Source of the DNA: Leptothermofonsia sichuanensis E412
Lineage (GTDB): Bacteria; Cyanobacteriota; Cyanobacteriia; Leptolyngbyales; Leptolyngbyaceae
Length of the DNA stretch: 64,000 nucleotides
Assembly (NCBI RefSeq): GCF_019891175.1
Contig: NZ_CP072600.1
Span: forward strand, 4,960,001-5,024,000
Direction: 5' to 3'
Part shown: one piece after another, positions 52,468 through 61,092 of the stretch
Position numbering within the stretch: the first letter of the stretch is position 1
Layout of the letters: each line of letters begins with the position of its first letter
Program-made: the position numbers and the translations under genes
The notes under the pieces: model-generated
Seen by the model: only the letters and a program-made list of their open reading frames with translations
What the model was told of the DNA's origin: nothing
Database searches by the model: none

Positions 52468-53146
52468 TCAAGAAAGAATTGAGGGATAGAGTCGCTTAAG
52501 TTTGATGCGAGCATCTTCAGTCGTAAATTGCCAATCAATGGTGCGAGATTGATCATTTCTGCGTTCTTCCCAAGCAGCAATTTCCCGTTTCAACGTATCT
52601 TGATCTGGGATGCGACGATCCAAGCACTGACGGGCTAAAACACTGAGTTCAATTTCTGCCATGTTAAGCCAACTGCCATGTTTTGGTGTGTAATGAATCT
52701 CTAATTTGTCTAGAATCCGCTTGGCTTCTTGAGGTGCAAACGTCTCATACAAGGCAGATGGGTCATGAATATTGAGTTGGTCATGCACGATGGTAATCCA
52801 TTCGGCATCGGGGTAACGCACATCCACCAGATATTTCATTTGTTTGGCATAGTCTTGTTTGGTGCGCCGTTCAGTGACTTCTACATGCCGCCATCCAGCT
52901 AAGGGTTCAGAAATCATGAAGAGATTACAGACCCCATTGCGTTCATATTCATAGTCATAGCGCTTCGGTTGACCGGGTTGGGGGGGGGGGAACTTGCGTT
53001 TCGAGGACTAATTGTTTGCTGGTTTCATCGAAACAAACGACCGGGTAGCGCGGGTCATAAGGGCGTGTATAAACGCTCAAAACATCTTCCATGTAGTAAA
53101 CAAACTCGCCATTGGACTTCGGCGGAATTACCCAGCATTCCTGCAA
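52468..53146 (-). pseudogene. IS-B transposase ORF-B, frameshifted by a G-run change
   Basis: DDE half (CFDETSKQLVLETQV, IVHDQLNIHDPSALYE, HGSWLNMAEIELSVL). In this copy the G run near 52980 is 2 bp shorter than in the copy at 59812, so after QVP the frame is lost (stop after PPPPTRSTEAL) and resumes later. This copy is probably inactive. Confidence 0.88.
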
Positions 53147-53604
53147 CCAGGGTTTGAGTTCGTTTTTTTCAGCGTTTGCCGCACGGTTTCATGCGAAATG
53201 CTCTCTACATATCCCAACTCAACCAGTTGGTCTGCTAACAGGCGAACGCTCCATTTCCCTTGTCCTTCAGGAGTCTCGGCACACGCCAGCGCAATCAAAT
53301 GCGCTTCTTGTTCGCCATCGAGTAAGCGGGGCTTGGTTCGACTTGGAGTTTGACGCCCTAAGGCAGCCTCTAAACTCTGTGCAACAAAGCGTTGCCGGAC
53401 TCGTTCAATCGTAGATACCCTAATATCGAGTGCATCACTGATATCTTGATCCCGCCAACCGCCGCCTTCCTGGTTGATGTCAGCTTTCAGCAAAATTCGA
53501 GCATGATTGAGTTTATAAACGGATGTTTTTCCGGTTGTTGTCAGACTTTCTAAAGTCTCCCGCTCTTCACAGCTAAGGGCTACGATGTATCTCTTTTGGG
53601 GCAT
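53128..53604 (-). CDS. IS-B transposase ORF-A
   Basis: 158 residues, MPQKRYIVALSCEERETLES, with a helix-turn-helix (RDQDISDALDIRVSTIERVR). It ends in an A7 run (LKKTNSNPGC...) where a -1 shift gives the fusion KNELKPWLQECW with ORF-B. Confidence 0.9.
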   Translation of the reverse strand: MPQKRYIVALSCEERETLESLTTTGKTSVYKLNHARILLKADINQEGGGWRDQDISDALDIRVSTIERVRQRFVAQSLEAALGRQTPSRTKPRLLDGEQEAHLIALACAETPEGQGKWSVRLLADQLVELGYVESISHETVRQTLKKTNSNPGCRNAG

Positions 53605-53765
53605 GGTTGGTAAGAGGTATCTGCCTCTCCATTCTCCCCTAATCTATCCATCAAAACAAAGTTGACAGACTACTAGACCCACGACTGCAAGAGGCAAAAG
53701 CAGGTCAGAGAGCCGTCTTCTTTGTCGATGCTGCCCATTTTGTTCTGGGGGCCTACTTAGGGTTT

Positions 53766-54248
53766 TTGTGGTGCTTTGAACGCTTGTTTATCAAGTCGGG
53801 GGCAGGAAGGCAACGGTTCAATGTCTTAGGGGCCCTCAACGCCGTGACTCATGCGTTAATCACCGTCACCAATGAGACTTATATCAACGCTCAAAGTGTC
53901 TGTGAATTACTGCACAAACTGGCAGCTCTGGGATTAGACATTCCGATTACGCTTGTGTTGGATAACGCTCGGTATCAGAAGTGTGCGGTTGTGATGGAGT
54001 TGGCTCAATCATTGAACATTGAGTTGTTGTATCTAACGGTCTATTCTCCCAATCTCAACTTGATTGAGCGCTTGTGGAAGTTTGTCAAGAAGCAATGCTT
54101 ATATTCGATTTATTATGCTGACTTCTCTGCATTTAAGGAGGCGATTACTGCTTGTCTCAACCAGTGTCATACGACGTATAAACCTGAGTTAGATTCACTG
54201 TTAACCTTGCGTTTTCAGTCCTTTAAACAAGTAAAAACTATACCCTGA
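53766..54248 (+). CDS. IS-A transposase ORF-B, copy 4
   Basis: Same DDE half as in the other copies. Its link to ORF-A is cut by IS-B. Confidence 0.88.
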   Translation: MWCFERLFIKSGAGRQRFNVLGALNAVTHALITVTNETYINAQSVCELLHKLAALGLDIPITLVLDNARYQKCAVVMELAQSLNIELLYLTVYSPNLNLIERLWKFVKKQCLYSIYYADFSAFKEAITACLNQCHTTYKPELDSLLTLRFQSFKQVKTIP

Positions 54249-54275
54249 CAAGGTATAGTCAAGGAGAGGCGTTTC

Positions 54276-54965
54276 ATGATCTGGTTTATCAGTCTGGTTG
54301 GGCTGTTGCTGCTGATTTGTGTAATAAATGCCATCAAATTTGAGTGGGACCACTCAGAACCTGACCCATTGGCTCAATCAAGACAGCGTTGGCAGCAACA
54401 ACGCGATCGCACGCAGCGCATTCTGACTCAAGGTAGTCCCCAATCCCTGGAGGAATACCTGGAAATTTTCCCCGATGCCTGCCCTCGTTGCGGCGGACGG
54501 CACCTTTACGAAAGCCTTGCCATTCGACGGTCTTTTATCACCCCACTGCTCAGAAACCGCAAACCAAAGCGCTCCTGGGTTTGTACTCGTTGCGGACACA
54601 ACAATTTCGCTAACAAACCTGTGCAACCTTTGCAAAACCTCCGGTTGGTCACTTCTCCATATCTGTCGGCAGAAGCAGCCCAAACCATTCCGGAGTGGCC
54701 CTGGGAGCATCCCCCGGTGGTTCCAGTTTATCTGCACAACGACAACGCGACGACGATGGAATTTGTCGTGGAAGTGCTGGAGCAGGTGTTTGAACTGCCG
54801 AAGGATCTGGCGATTGCATGCATGATTTATACCCACCAACTGGGGCGAAATTTTGTCATTGCCCTGCCCTTTGAGGAAGCTCAGAAGAAAGTTGCGATCG
54901 CTCACCAGCGTAGTGCAGCAAAAAACTATCCCCTGCACTTTACTGTTGAAAATAAGTGGACATAA
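54276..54965 (+). CDS. Membrane-anchored zinc-ribbon ClpS-like protein
   Basis: 229 residues from ATG with AGGAGAGG upstream. Domains in order: N-terminal TM helix (MIWFISLVGLLLLICVINAI), a zinc-ribbon-like part with two Cys pairs (ACPRCGGRHLYE, SWVCTRCGHNNF), and a C-terminal ClpS-like domain (VVPVYLHNDNATTMEFVVEV, LEQVFELPKDLAIACMIYTH, QLGRNFVIALPFEEAQKKVA). ClpS binds N-end-rule substrates and hands them to ClpC or ClpA; the H-N-D-N-x-T motif is kept. A membrane-bound, Zn-binding form would be unusual. It begins 20 bp after IS-A. Confidence 0.8.
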   Translation: MIWFISLVGLLLLICVINAIKFEWDHSEPDPLAQSRQRWQQQRDRTQRILTQGSPQSLEEYLEIFPDACPRCGGRHLYESLAIRRSFITPLLRNRKPKRSWVCTRCGHNNFANKPVQPLQNLRLVTSPYLSAEAAQTIPEWPWEHPPVVPVYLHNDNATTMEFVVEVLEQVFELPKDLAIACMIYTHQLGRNFVIALPFEEAQKKVAIAHQRSAAKNYPLHFTVENKWT

Positions 54966-55219
54966 AATCTAAATTCATGAGAATACCCAGGAGGTTGTCT
55001 GTTGAGGCAATGGTTTGAGTGTTATCTGTGGTTGCAGAAGCACCCAGAAGATAGTTGGTGAGAGCAGTAGCGAAGAGCGACCCTTGCAGGATCTGCAAAG
55101 CAGCACAGTCATTGCAGAAACGCTTAGGAGGCGATCAGTAGGCTAGTGTGGGGGGCAATCGGTAAGTTCAGCTACACTAAGAGTCAAACTCCTTTAACTC
55201 ATTTCGCCGGTGGTTGCCC

Positions 55220-55432
55220 ATGAAAATTACCCTCAATCTTGATGAAACCCTTGTGAACGAAGCACTCCAACTCACTAACGTTGCTACGCAGGAAGAACTC
55301 ATCAACCTTGCGCTACAAGAACTGGTGCGATCGCGTCGTAGGAAAAACCTGCTCGATTTAGCAGGAAAAATTCAGTTTGCCACGGATTTTGATTACAAAG
55401 CTCTGCGCGAAACTCGTCATGTTGCTGATTGA
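55220..55432 (+). CDS. vapB: VapB-like antitoxin (DUF2191)
   Basis: 70 residues from ATG: MKITLNLDETLVNEALQLTN, then INLALQELVRSRRRKNLLDL, a ribbon-helix-helix typical of VapB-type antitoxins. The 3' end overlaps the PIN gene by 14 bp. A type II toxin-antitoxin module is inferred. Confidence 0.85.
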   Translation: MKITLNLDETLVNEALQLTNVATQEELINLALQELVRSRRRKNLLDLAGKIQFATDFDYKALRETRHVAD

Positions 55433-55817
55433 TACCTCTGTTTGGATCAGCGTCTTCCGCGATCGTAGTGGTCAGGTTCGCCAGCAGCTTGAAGCTCTGA
55501 TTACCAATCGAGAAGTTTTACTCACTCGATTCACTCAGCTTGAACTGCTTCAAGGTAGCTTGAACGAGCAAGAATGGGATCTCCTTGCCACTTACCTCGA
55601 AACACAAAATTACGCTGAGCTGACTAATCAGTCTTGGCAAGCAGCAGCCCGCATCTACTTTGATCTACGCCGCCAAGGACTTACCGTTCGTAGCCCAATC
55701 GATTGCTGTATTGCTCAAGTAGCACTAGAAAACAATTTACTTCTAATTCACAACGATCGTGACTTTGAAACCATTGCCCAAGTGCGTCCCCTTCAAAATC
55801 TTCGTTTTCAGCCTTGA
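55419..55817 (+). CDS. vapC: VapC-like PIN toxin
   Basis: 132 residues from ATG. PIN residues: MLLIDTSVWISVFRD (first Asp), TRFTQLELLQG (Glu), VRSPIDCCIAQVALE (Asp), LLIHNDRDFETIAQV (Asp). Endoribonuclease, usually against tRNA or rRNA, neutralised by the protein of the overlapping upstream gene. Confidence 0.88.
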   Translation: MLLIDTSVWISVFRDRSGQVRQQLEALITNREVLLTRFTQLELLQGSLNEQEWDLLATYLETQNYAELTNQSWQAAARIYFDLRRQGLTVRSPIDCCIAQVALENNLLLIHNDRDFETIAQVRPLQNLRFQP

Positions 55818-56487
55818 ACCCTCTTCGTACTTAGAGGTTATCGGTAATGAATTAATCGAGGTGCCCTAAACCTCAGTACAGGACAAAACTTGTCAATTGA
55901 GGCACACAGAGGGTTGAAAACTTAGGCGGGAAGGGGTTTCCTAGGAATAACAACAAACCAACGAAACCCCCATGCAACAGATTACCGAATTTCGCCAAGT
56001 TTTGCAGCCCCTCCTCGGTTGGCATGGTGCGCGGCTGGCATTTGTGGCTCAATTTCTGATCGCCCTGCTACGAACCCGTACGGTGAATCTGAGCGAATTG
56101 GCTGCTAGCTTTTGTGGTTCCGCCCAAATTCCGTCGAACTACAAGCGTCTCCAGCGCTTCTTTAGCGACTTTGATCTCGATTATGCGGCGATTGCCCGTG
56201 CCGTGGTCTGCCTGATGGGGATCCCGCAGCCTTGGGTGCTCGCCATAGACCGCACCGAATGGAGCTTTGGCGGTAGCGTTTTCAACATTCTCACCCTGGG
56301 CATTTGCCATCAGGGTATTTCCTTTCCGGTGGTGTTTCTGATGCTGGACAACCGCGGCAATTCCAACACCCAAGAGCGCATCGATTTGCTCAACGAATTC
56401 TTCACGATTTTTGGCGAGGATGTCCGCCTGCGGTGCCTGACGAGCGACCGCGAATTTGTTGGGCGGGAGTGGATTGGCTATACCTTG

Positions 56488-56970
56488 TCAGGGTATAGTT
56501 TTTACTTGTTTAAAGGACTGAAAACGCAAGGTTAACAGTGAATCTAACTCAGGTTTATACGTCGTATGACACTGGTTGAGACAAGCAGTAATCGCCTCCT
56601 TAAATGCAGAGAAGTCAGCATAATAAATCGAATATAAGCATTGCTTCTTGACAAACTTCCACAAGCGCTCAATCAAGTTGAGATTGGGAGAATAGACCGT
56701 TAGATACAACAACTCAATGTTCAATGATTGAGCCAACTCCATCACAACCGCACACTTCTGATACCGAGCGTTATCCAACACAAGCGTAATCGGAATGTCT
56801 AATCCCAGAGCTGCCAGTTTGTGCAGTAATTCACAGACACTTTGAGCGTTGATATAAGTCTCATTGGTGACGGTGATTAACGCATGAGTCACGGCGTTGA
56901 GGGCCCCTAAGACATTGAACCGTTGCCTTCCTGCCCCCGACTTGATAAACAAGCGTTCAAAGCACCACAA
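56488..56970 (-). CDS. IS-A transposase ORF-B, copy 5
   Basis: Same DDE half (LDNAR, NLIERLWKF) as in the other copies, on the minus strand, overlapping the tail of the A7-type ORF-A. Confidence 0.88.
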   Translation of the reverse strand: MWCFERLFIKSGAGRQRFNVLGALNAVTHALITVTNETYINAQSVCELLHKLAALGLDIPITLVLDNARYQKCAVVMELAQSLNIELLYLTVYSPNLNLIERLWKFVKKQCLYSIYYADFSAFKEAITACLNQCHTTYKPELDSLLTLRFQSFKQVKTIP

Positions 56971-57526
56971 AAACCCTAAGTAGGCCCCCAGAACAAAATG
57001 GGCAGCATCGACAAAGAAGACGGCTCTCTGACCTGCTTTTGCCTCTTGCAGTCGTGGGTCTAGTTTTTTTGACGAACTCCTCCTGCGCTTCTACATCAGC
57101 TTTGGCGGGCAACATCCCCACTCGCCGACAACGCATCCCCATCGATTTGAGAAACACCCTCACTTGCTCCCGACTACGGACAATACCAGTCAGTTCTTCG
57201 ATCTTGGCGCAAGCCTGCGCTAGGGTCTTTGGAGGATTTGCCCGGAAGTATGCTTCCAAAGTCTGTTGATGTTGTTTCAGTTCACTCTGGGGTCGATAAA
57301 AGGTCAATTCTTTGAGATTGCCGATCCCCCCAGTTTCATAATCTCGCAGATAGCTCAACAACGTTGGTTTTGTCACCCGAAGCAACCGGGTAATTTCCTG
57401 ATGCGAGTATCCTTGACTTTTGAGATACAACGCTTCCATTTTTTGTTGCACACGCGGATGTGGATGGTGAAAGCGTTCGTAATGTAGTTGCTCAATCTCT
57501 TCGGCACTAAAGCTCAGTTGGATCAT
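56957..57526 (-). CDS. IS-A transposase ORF-A, copy 5 (A7, 189 aa)
   Basis: Same as the ORF-A at 1142-1711: normal for about 155 residues, then the out-of-frame tail caused by the missing A. Confidence 0.85.
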   Translation of the reverse strand: MIQLSFSAEEIEQLHYERFHHPHPRVQQKMEALYLKSQGYSHQEITRLLRVTKPTLLSYLRDYETGGIGNLKELTFYRPQSELKQHQQTLEAYFRANPPKTLAQACAKIEELTGIVRSREQVRVFLKSMGMRCRRVGMLPAKADVEAQEEFVKKTRPTTARGKSRSESRLLCRCCPFCSGGLLRVFVVL

Positions 57527-57979
57527 TGGGAGGCACCGTGCTCAACACTCAACGGTCTACCTCATTTCTACTTTATCTAGAGGGTAAAATCTATACCCCG
57601 GCAAAGTATATTTGCTCGAAGATGAGCCAATCCCGTTTCGGGGGCGGATTCGCGAAACTGAAACGCTCAGTGATGGCAGCAAAGCCCTGAATGGCCGCGT
57701 CCTCTTTGCCGATCTCAAAGCGGGTGAAACCAAGATTTTACGCAAACGCCGTCAAGTGTGGGGACATTGGGTGTATGTCGTTGGTCTGCGGCTTGACACC
57801 CAGGAATTACTGATTTTGGTCACCAACCATTCACCCCATTCAGCCCTCAAAGATTACGCCCTGCGGTGGAATTTAGAAACCCTGTTCGGTGCGTTCAAAA
57901 CTCGGGGCTTCTGCCTCGAAGCGACCCATTTTATTGATGACTACCGAGTCCGCAAGCTCTTTGGGGTTATTGTCAAATC

Positions 57980-59368
57980 TGGTGTACGAGGGTGAATTAA
58001 GCAGCGTCCTGACTGGTTCCTAAATCGGGTTGTTGATCTACGCGAATGCCATCTTTGAATTTGACTCCTTCAATCACCTCCGCTAATCGCTTAAAACCTC
58101 GAATCCGTAACCTAAGTGCTACGCACACGCTACGCGAACGCTTCTGAGCACTCTGCACCAGCTTGAACACCAACGATAGGATGCTGTCCTGGGAAACACA
58201 GCCTCGTGTCTTATCGGTCCTTAAACGGACAGTGGCAAAGGTTGATTCAATTGGATTGGTGGTGCGAAGATGCACCCAATGCTCAGCCGGAAAATCATAG
58301 AACGCCAACAGTGCCTCCCGGTCTTTGACTAAACAGTCCACGGCTTTGGGGTATTTGGCTTCATAGGTTTTGACAAAACGGTCGAACGCCTTGTTTGCCT
58401 CGTCCTTCGTCGCGGCAAGATAGATTTCGTGTAGGGCAGATTTCGCCTGCGGTTGCTGCGTTTTGGGGAGTTTGTTAAGCACATTGGCAGTTTTATGCAC
58501 CCAGCAGCGTTGGGGTTTAGTCGTGGGAAAACCCTGTGCCAATGCCTTCCAAAACCCTAATGCGCCATCCCCAACTGCCAGTTCCGGTGCCACTTTGAGT
58601 CCCTGGTCTTGCAAGCGCAGTAATAACGGCTTCCAACTTAACTCGGATTCGCGAAAGCCTGCTTCCAGTCCCAGTAATTCCTTGACTCCAGTGTCCGTCA
58701 CCCCGATGGTCACCAGAATGCACTGGCGGTCATTTTCGTTGCGGATGTTGAAGTACATGCCGTCCGCCCACAGATACACGTACCGCTTACCCGCTAAAGA
58801 TCGCTTTTGCCATTGTTGATGTTCTTCAAGCCATTTCGCTTTGAGGCGACTAATCGTACTGGCTGATAGCCCTTGGGCTTGGGCACCGAGCAATGATGCC
58901 AGTGCCTCTGAAAAATCCCCGGTGGATATGCCTTTAAGATACAGCCAGGGTAACACCTCTTCCACGCTTTGAGCGCGTTTCAGATACGGCGGCAATAATG
59001 AGGAATTGAATTTGATGCCGCTATGGGTGCGATCTCGCACTTTCGGCACTTGAATTTCAACTTCCCCCACCCCGGTGACAATCGTGCGTTCCGGCAGATA
59101 GCCGTTGCGAACCACAGCCTTGCGTCCCTGCTCGTCTTTGAGGTCTTTGTATTGAGCTAAAAACTCTTGCAACTCTGCCTCCACTACTTCGGCAATGATC
59201 TGGCGAGCGCCGTTACGAACCAGTTCCGTCAAGGCATCTCGAAACGATGCCGATGATTCTCCAGCTTGAAATGCAATAAGATTGTCCTTACTCATGGTGT
59301 ATCCTCGTCTGGTCTTTTTTTCCTTATCCAGCAGGATACGCCCTTTCTTCTCCTTTGCTCATACACCA
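57980..59368 (-). mobile_element. IS256-family insertion sequence
   Basis: About 1390 bp. Left end TGGTGTACGAG (57980) and right end, as reverse complement, TGGTGTATGAG (to 59368) form a short inverted repeat. I see no 8-bp target duplication, only a shared CAAAT near both borders, which is too short to accept. The IS4 gene on the left does not resume on the right, so a deletion probably accompanied or followed insertion. Confidence 0.78.
57997..59295 (-). CDS. IS256-family (Mutator-type) transposase
   Basis: 432 residues. Motifs of the family: VVEAELQEFLAQYKDLKDEQ, YLWADGMYFNIRNENDRQC (first Asp), AVGDGALGFWKALAQGFPTT (second Asp; followed by KPQRCWVHKTANVLNKLP) and HWVHLRTTNPIESTFATVRL (Glu). 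Near the C-terminus SAQKR is followed by RSVCVALRLR before the usual IRGFKRLAEVIEGVKF. This in-frame insertion is encoded by about 58112-58143, a GCTACGC-type short repeat. Confidence 0.93.
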   Translation of the reverse strand: MSKDNLIAFQAGESSASFRDALTELVRNGARQIIAEVVEAELQEFLAQYKDLKDEQGRKAVVRNGYLPERTIVTGVGEVEIQVPKVRDRTHSGIKFNSSLLPPYLKRAQSVEEVLPWLYLKGISTGDFSEALASLLGAQAQGLSASTISRLKAKWLEEHQQWQKRSLAGKRYVYLWADGMYFNIRNENDRQCILVTIGVTDTGVKELLGLEAGFRESELSWKPLLLRLQDQGLKVAPELAVGDGALGFWKALAQGFPTTKPQRCWVHKTANVLNKLPKTQQPQAKSALHEIYLAATKDEANKAFDRFVKTYEAKYPKAVDCLVKDREALLAFYDFPAEHWVHLRTTNPIESTFATVRLRTDKTRGCVSQDSILSLVFKLVQSAQKRSRSVCVALRLRIRGFKRLAEVIEGVKFKDGIRVDQQPDLGTSQDAA

Positions 59369-59410
59369 CAAATAAACATAGCTCTAGAATCTTAAAAGCT
59401 TAGAGCTCAG

Positions 59411-59809
59411 ATGCGTCTTAAAATCAACGACAATCTGTTTCTGATTCAGCAAGTTATTAAGTCAACAGAAAAGGTACCCGACCCAGCTCCTACAAATCAT
59501 CTATGGATTGTGGACCGGTCTGGAAGCATGACGTACCTACTTCCCGAGCTGGTGGAAGACTTGAAGTTTCAGGTTGACAGCATCAAATTGCCAAGCATCA
59601 CGAATACATCTCGAATAGTCGAAAAGACTTCCACTTTAAGACCGCTCATCATTTATGCGACCAGGGGCAGACTATATTTGCTGAGGATTTGAATCTCAAA
59701 GCCATGTCAGCCGGGATGCTATGTAAGCATACGCTGGATGCAGGGTTTGGGCAGTTTCTAAGCATTCTGGAGTATGTGAGCTTCAAGCGAGGCGCATACG
59801 GTAATGTTC
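59411..59809 (+). pseudogene. Chimera of a vWA-domain gene start and a TnpB fragment, cut by IS-B
   Basis: Codons 1 to about 59 encode MRLKINDNLFLIQQVIKSTE and HLWIVDRSGSMTYLLPELVE, a von Willebrand A domain with the MIDAS motif DRSGSM. From about 59590, in another frame, follows a TnpB (IS605/IS607 OrfB) fragment: AKHHEYISNSRKDFHFKTAH, TIFAEDLNLKAMSAGM, LDAGFGQFLSILEYVSFKRG. Its E-D-L-N motif is the second RuvC element. The vWA frame runs on to a stop at 59692 (93 residues). IS-B interrupts at the CTAG 59809-59812, and nothing TnpB-like follows it. Confidence 0.8.
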
Positions 59810-59819
59810 TAGTAGCTTG

Positions 59820-60500
59820 TCAAGAAAGAATTGAGGGATAGAGTCGCTTAAGTTTGATGCGAGCATCTTCAGTCGTAAATTGCCAATCAATGGTGCGAGA
59901 TTGATCATTTCTGCGTTCTTCCCAAGCAGCAATTTCCCGTTTCAACGTATCTTGATCTGGGATGCGACGATCCAAGCACTGACGGGCTAAAACACTGAGT
60001 TCAATTTCTGCCATGTTAAGCCAACTGCCATGTTTTGGTGTGTAATGAATCTCTAATTTGTCTAGAATCCGCTTGGCTTCTTGAGGTGCAAACGTCTCAT
60101 ACAAGGCAGATGGGTCATGAATATTGAGTTGGTCATGCACGATGGTAATCCATTCGGCATCGGGGTAACGCACATCCACCAGATATTTCATTTGTTTGGC
60201 ATAGTCTTGTTTGGTGCGCCGTTCAGTGACTTCTACATGCCGCCATCCAGCTAAGGGTTCAGAAATCATGAAGAGATTACAGACCCCATTGCGTTCATAT
60301 TCATAGTCATAGCGCTTCGGTTGACCGGGTTGGGGGGGGAGGGGAACTTGCGTTTCGAGGACTAATTGTTTGCTGGTTTCATCGAAACAAACGACCGGGT
60401 AGCGCGGGTCATAAGGGCGTGTATAAACGCTCAAAACATCTTCCATGTAGTAAACAAACTCGCCATTGGACTTCGGCGGAATTACCCAGCATTCCTGCAA
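59820..60500 (-). CDS. IS-B transposase ORF-B (DDE half)
   Basis: 226 residues, MQECWVIPPKSNGEFVYYME; DDE motifs CFDETSKQ (Asp), IVHDQLNIHDPSALYE (Asp) and LNMAEIELSVLARQCLDRRI (Glu). Translated mainly as a fusion with ORF-A by -1 slippage at the A7 run. Confidence 0.9.
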   Translation of the reverse strand: MQECWVIPPKSNGEFVYYMEDVLSVYTRPYDPRYPVVCFDETSKQLVLETQVPLPPQPGQPKRYDYEYERNGVCNLFMISEPLAGWRHVEVTERRTKQDYAKQMKYLVDVRYPDAEWITIVHDQLNIHDPSALYETFAPQEAKRILDKLEIHYTPKHGSWLNMAEIELSVLARQCLDRRIPDQDTLKREIAAWEERRNDQSRTIDWQFTTEDARIKLKRLYPSILS

Positions 60501-60958
60501 CCAGGGTTTGAGTTCGTTTTTTTCAGCGTTTGCCGCACGGTTTCATGCGAAATGCTCTCTACATATCCCAACTCAACCAGTTGGTCTGCTAACAGGCGAA
60601 CGCTCCATTTCCCTTGTCCTTCAGGAGTCTCGGCACACGCCAGCGCAATCAAATGCGCTTCTTGTTCGCCATCGAGTAAGCGGGGCTTGGTTCGACTTGG
60701 AGTTTGACGCCCTAAGGCAGCCTCTAAACTCTGTGCAACAAAGCGTTGCCGGACTCGTTCAATCGTAGATACCCTAATATCGAGTGCATCACTGATATCT
60801 TGATCCCGCCAACCGCCGCCTTCCTGGTTGATGTCAGCTTTCAGCAAAATTCGAGCATGATTGAGTTTATAAACGGATGTTTTTCCGGTTGTTGTCAGAC
60901 TTTCTAAAGTCTCCCGCTCTTCACAGCTAAGGGCTACGATGTATCTCTTTTGGGGCAT
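60482..60958 (-). CDS. IS-B transposase ORF-A
   Basis: 158 residues, same as the ORF-A at 53128-53604. Contains the HTH and ends just after the A7 slip site. Confidence 0.92.
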   Translation of the reverse strand: MPQKRYIVALSCEERETLESLTTTGKTSVYKLNHARILLKADINQEGGGWRDQDISDALDIRVSTIERVRQRFVAQSLEAALGRQTPSRTKPRLLDGEQEAHLIALACAETPEGQGKWSVRLLADQLVELGYVESISHETVRQTLKKTNSNPGCRNAG

Positions 60959-61092
60959 GGTTGGTAAGAGGTATCTGCCTCTCCATTCTCCCCTAATCTA
61001 TCCATCAAAACAAAGTTGACAGACTACTAGGTCAGATGGCGAAACAATAACTTATAAGGCAGATAGCCCGTTACCAGTAATTATTTGATTAA

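Larger units (their letters stand above)
52460..53673 (-). mobile_element. IS630-type element IS-B, copy 1 (1214 bp)
   Basis: Element with ends GTAGCTTGTCAA and, as reverse complement, GTAGTCTGTCAA, flanked by TA inside CTAG on both sides. Its transposase is encoded on the minus strand in two frames (53128-53604 and 52468-53146) with an A7 run between them. It is 2 bp shorter than the copy at 59812-61027, owing to a collapsed G run near 52980. Confidence 0.92.
51911..54255 (+). mobile_element. IS630-type element IS-A, copy 4 (A8), carrying IS-B
   Basis: IS-A of 1129 bp (without its own passenger), with TA and the usual ends. At the CTAG that follows the A8 frameshift run, an IS-B element (52460-53673) is inserted, splitting ORF-A from ORF-B and killing this copy. 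The right flank begins a ClpS-like gene, whereas the left flank is a gene without 5' end. Confidence 0.94.
56481..57608 (-). mobile_element. IS630-type element IS-A, copy 5 (A7 variant)
   Basis: 1128 bp in the minus orientation, in the middle of an IS4 transposase gene. Ends and TA flanks as in the other copies. It has the A7 frameshift run, as in copy 2. Confidence 0.95.
55972..57978 (+). pseudogene. IS4-family transposase, split by IS-A copy 5 and truncated at the 3' end
   Basis: Piece 1 (55972-56482) encodes MQQITEFRQVLQPLLGWHGA, then WVLAIDRTEWSFGG (first Asp region), FPVVFLMLDNRGNSNTQERI and CLTSDREFVGREWIGY. Piece 2 (57609-57978) continues LLEDEPIPFRGRIRETETLS and reaches YALRWNLETLFGAFKTRGFC (the Glu motif). 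Removing IS-A restores EWIGYLLEDEPI exactly. After DDYRVRKLFGVIV the gene stops at the IS256 element, and its last part is not found on the other side. Confidence 0.92.
59812..61027 (-). mobile_element. IS630-type element IS-B, copy 2 (1216 bp, intact)
   Basis: Same ends as the first IS-B copy, flanked by CTAG on both sides (TA duplication). Both frames are intact, so this copy can encode a full transposase through the A7 slip. Confidence 0.93.

Noticed and set aside
57970-59375. IS256 target duplication CAAAT
   Set aside because: Only 5 bp, not placed at the same distance from the two ends, and shorter than the 8-9 bp normal for the family.
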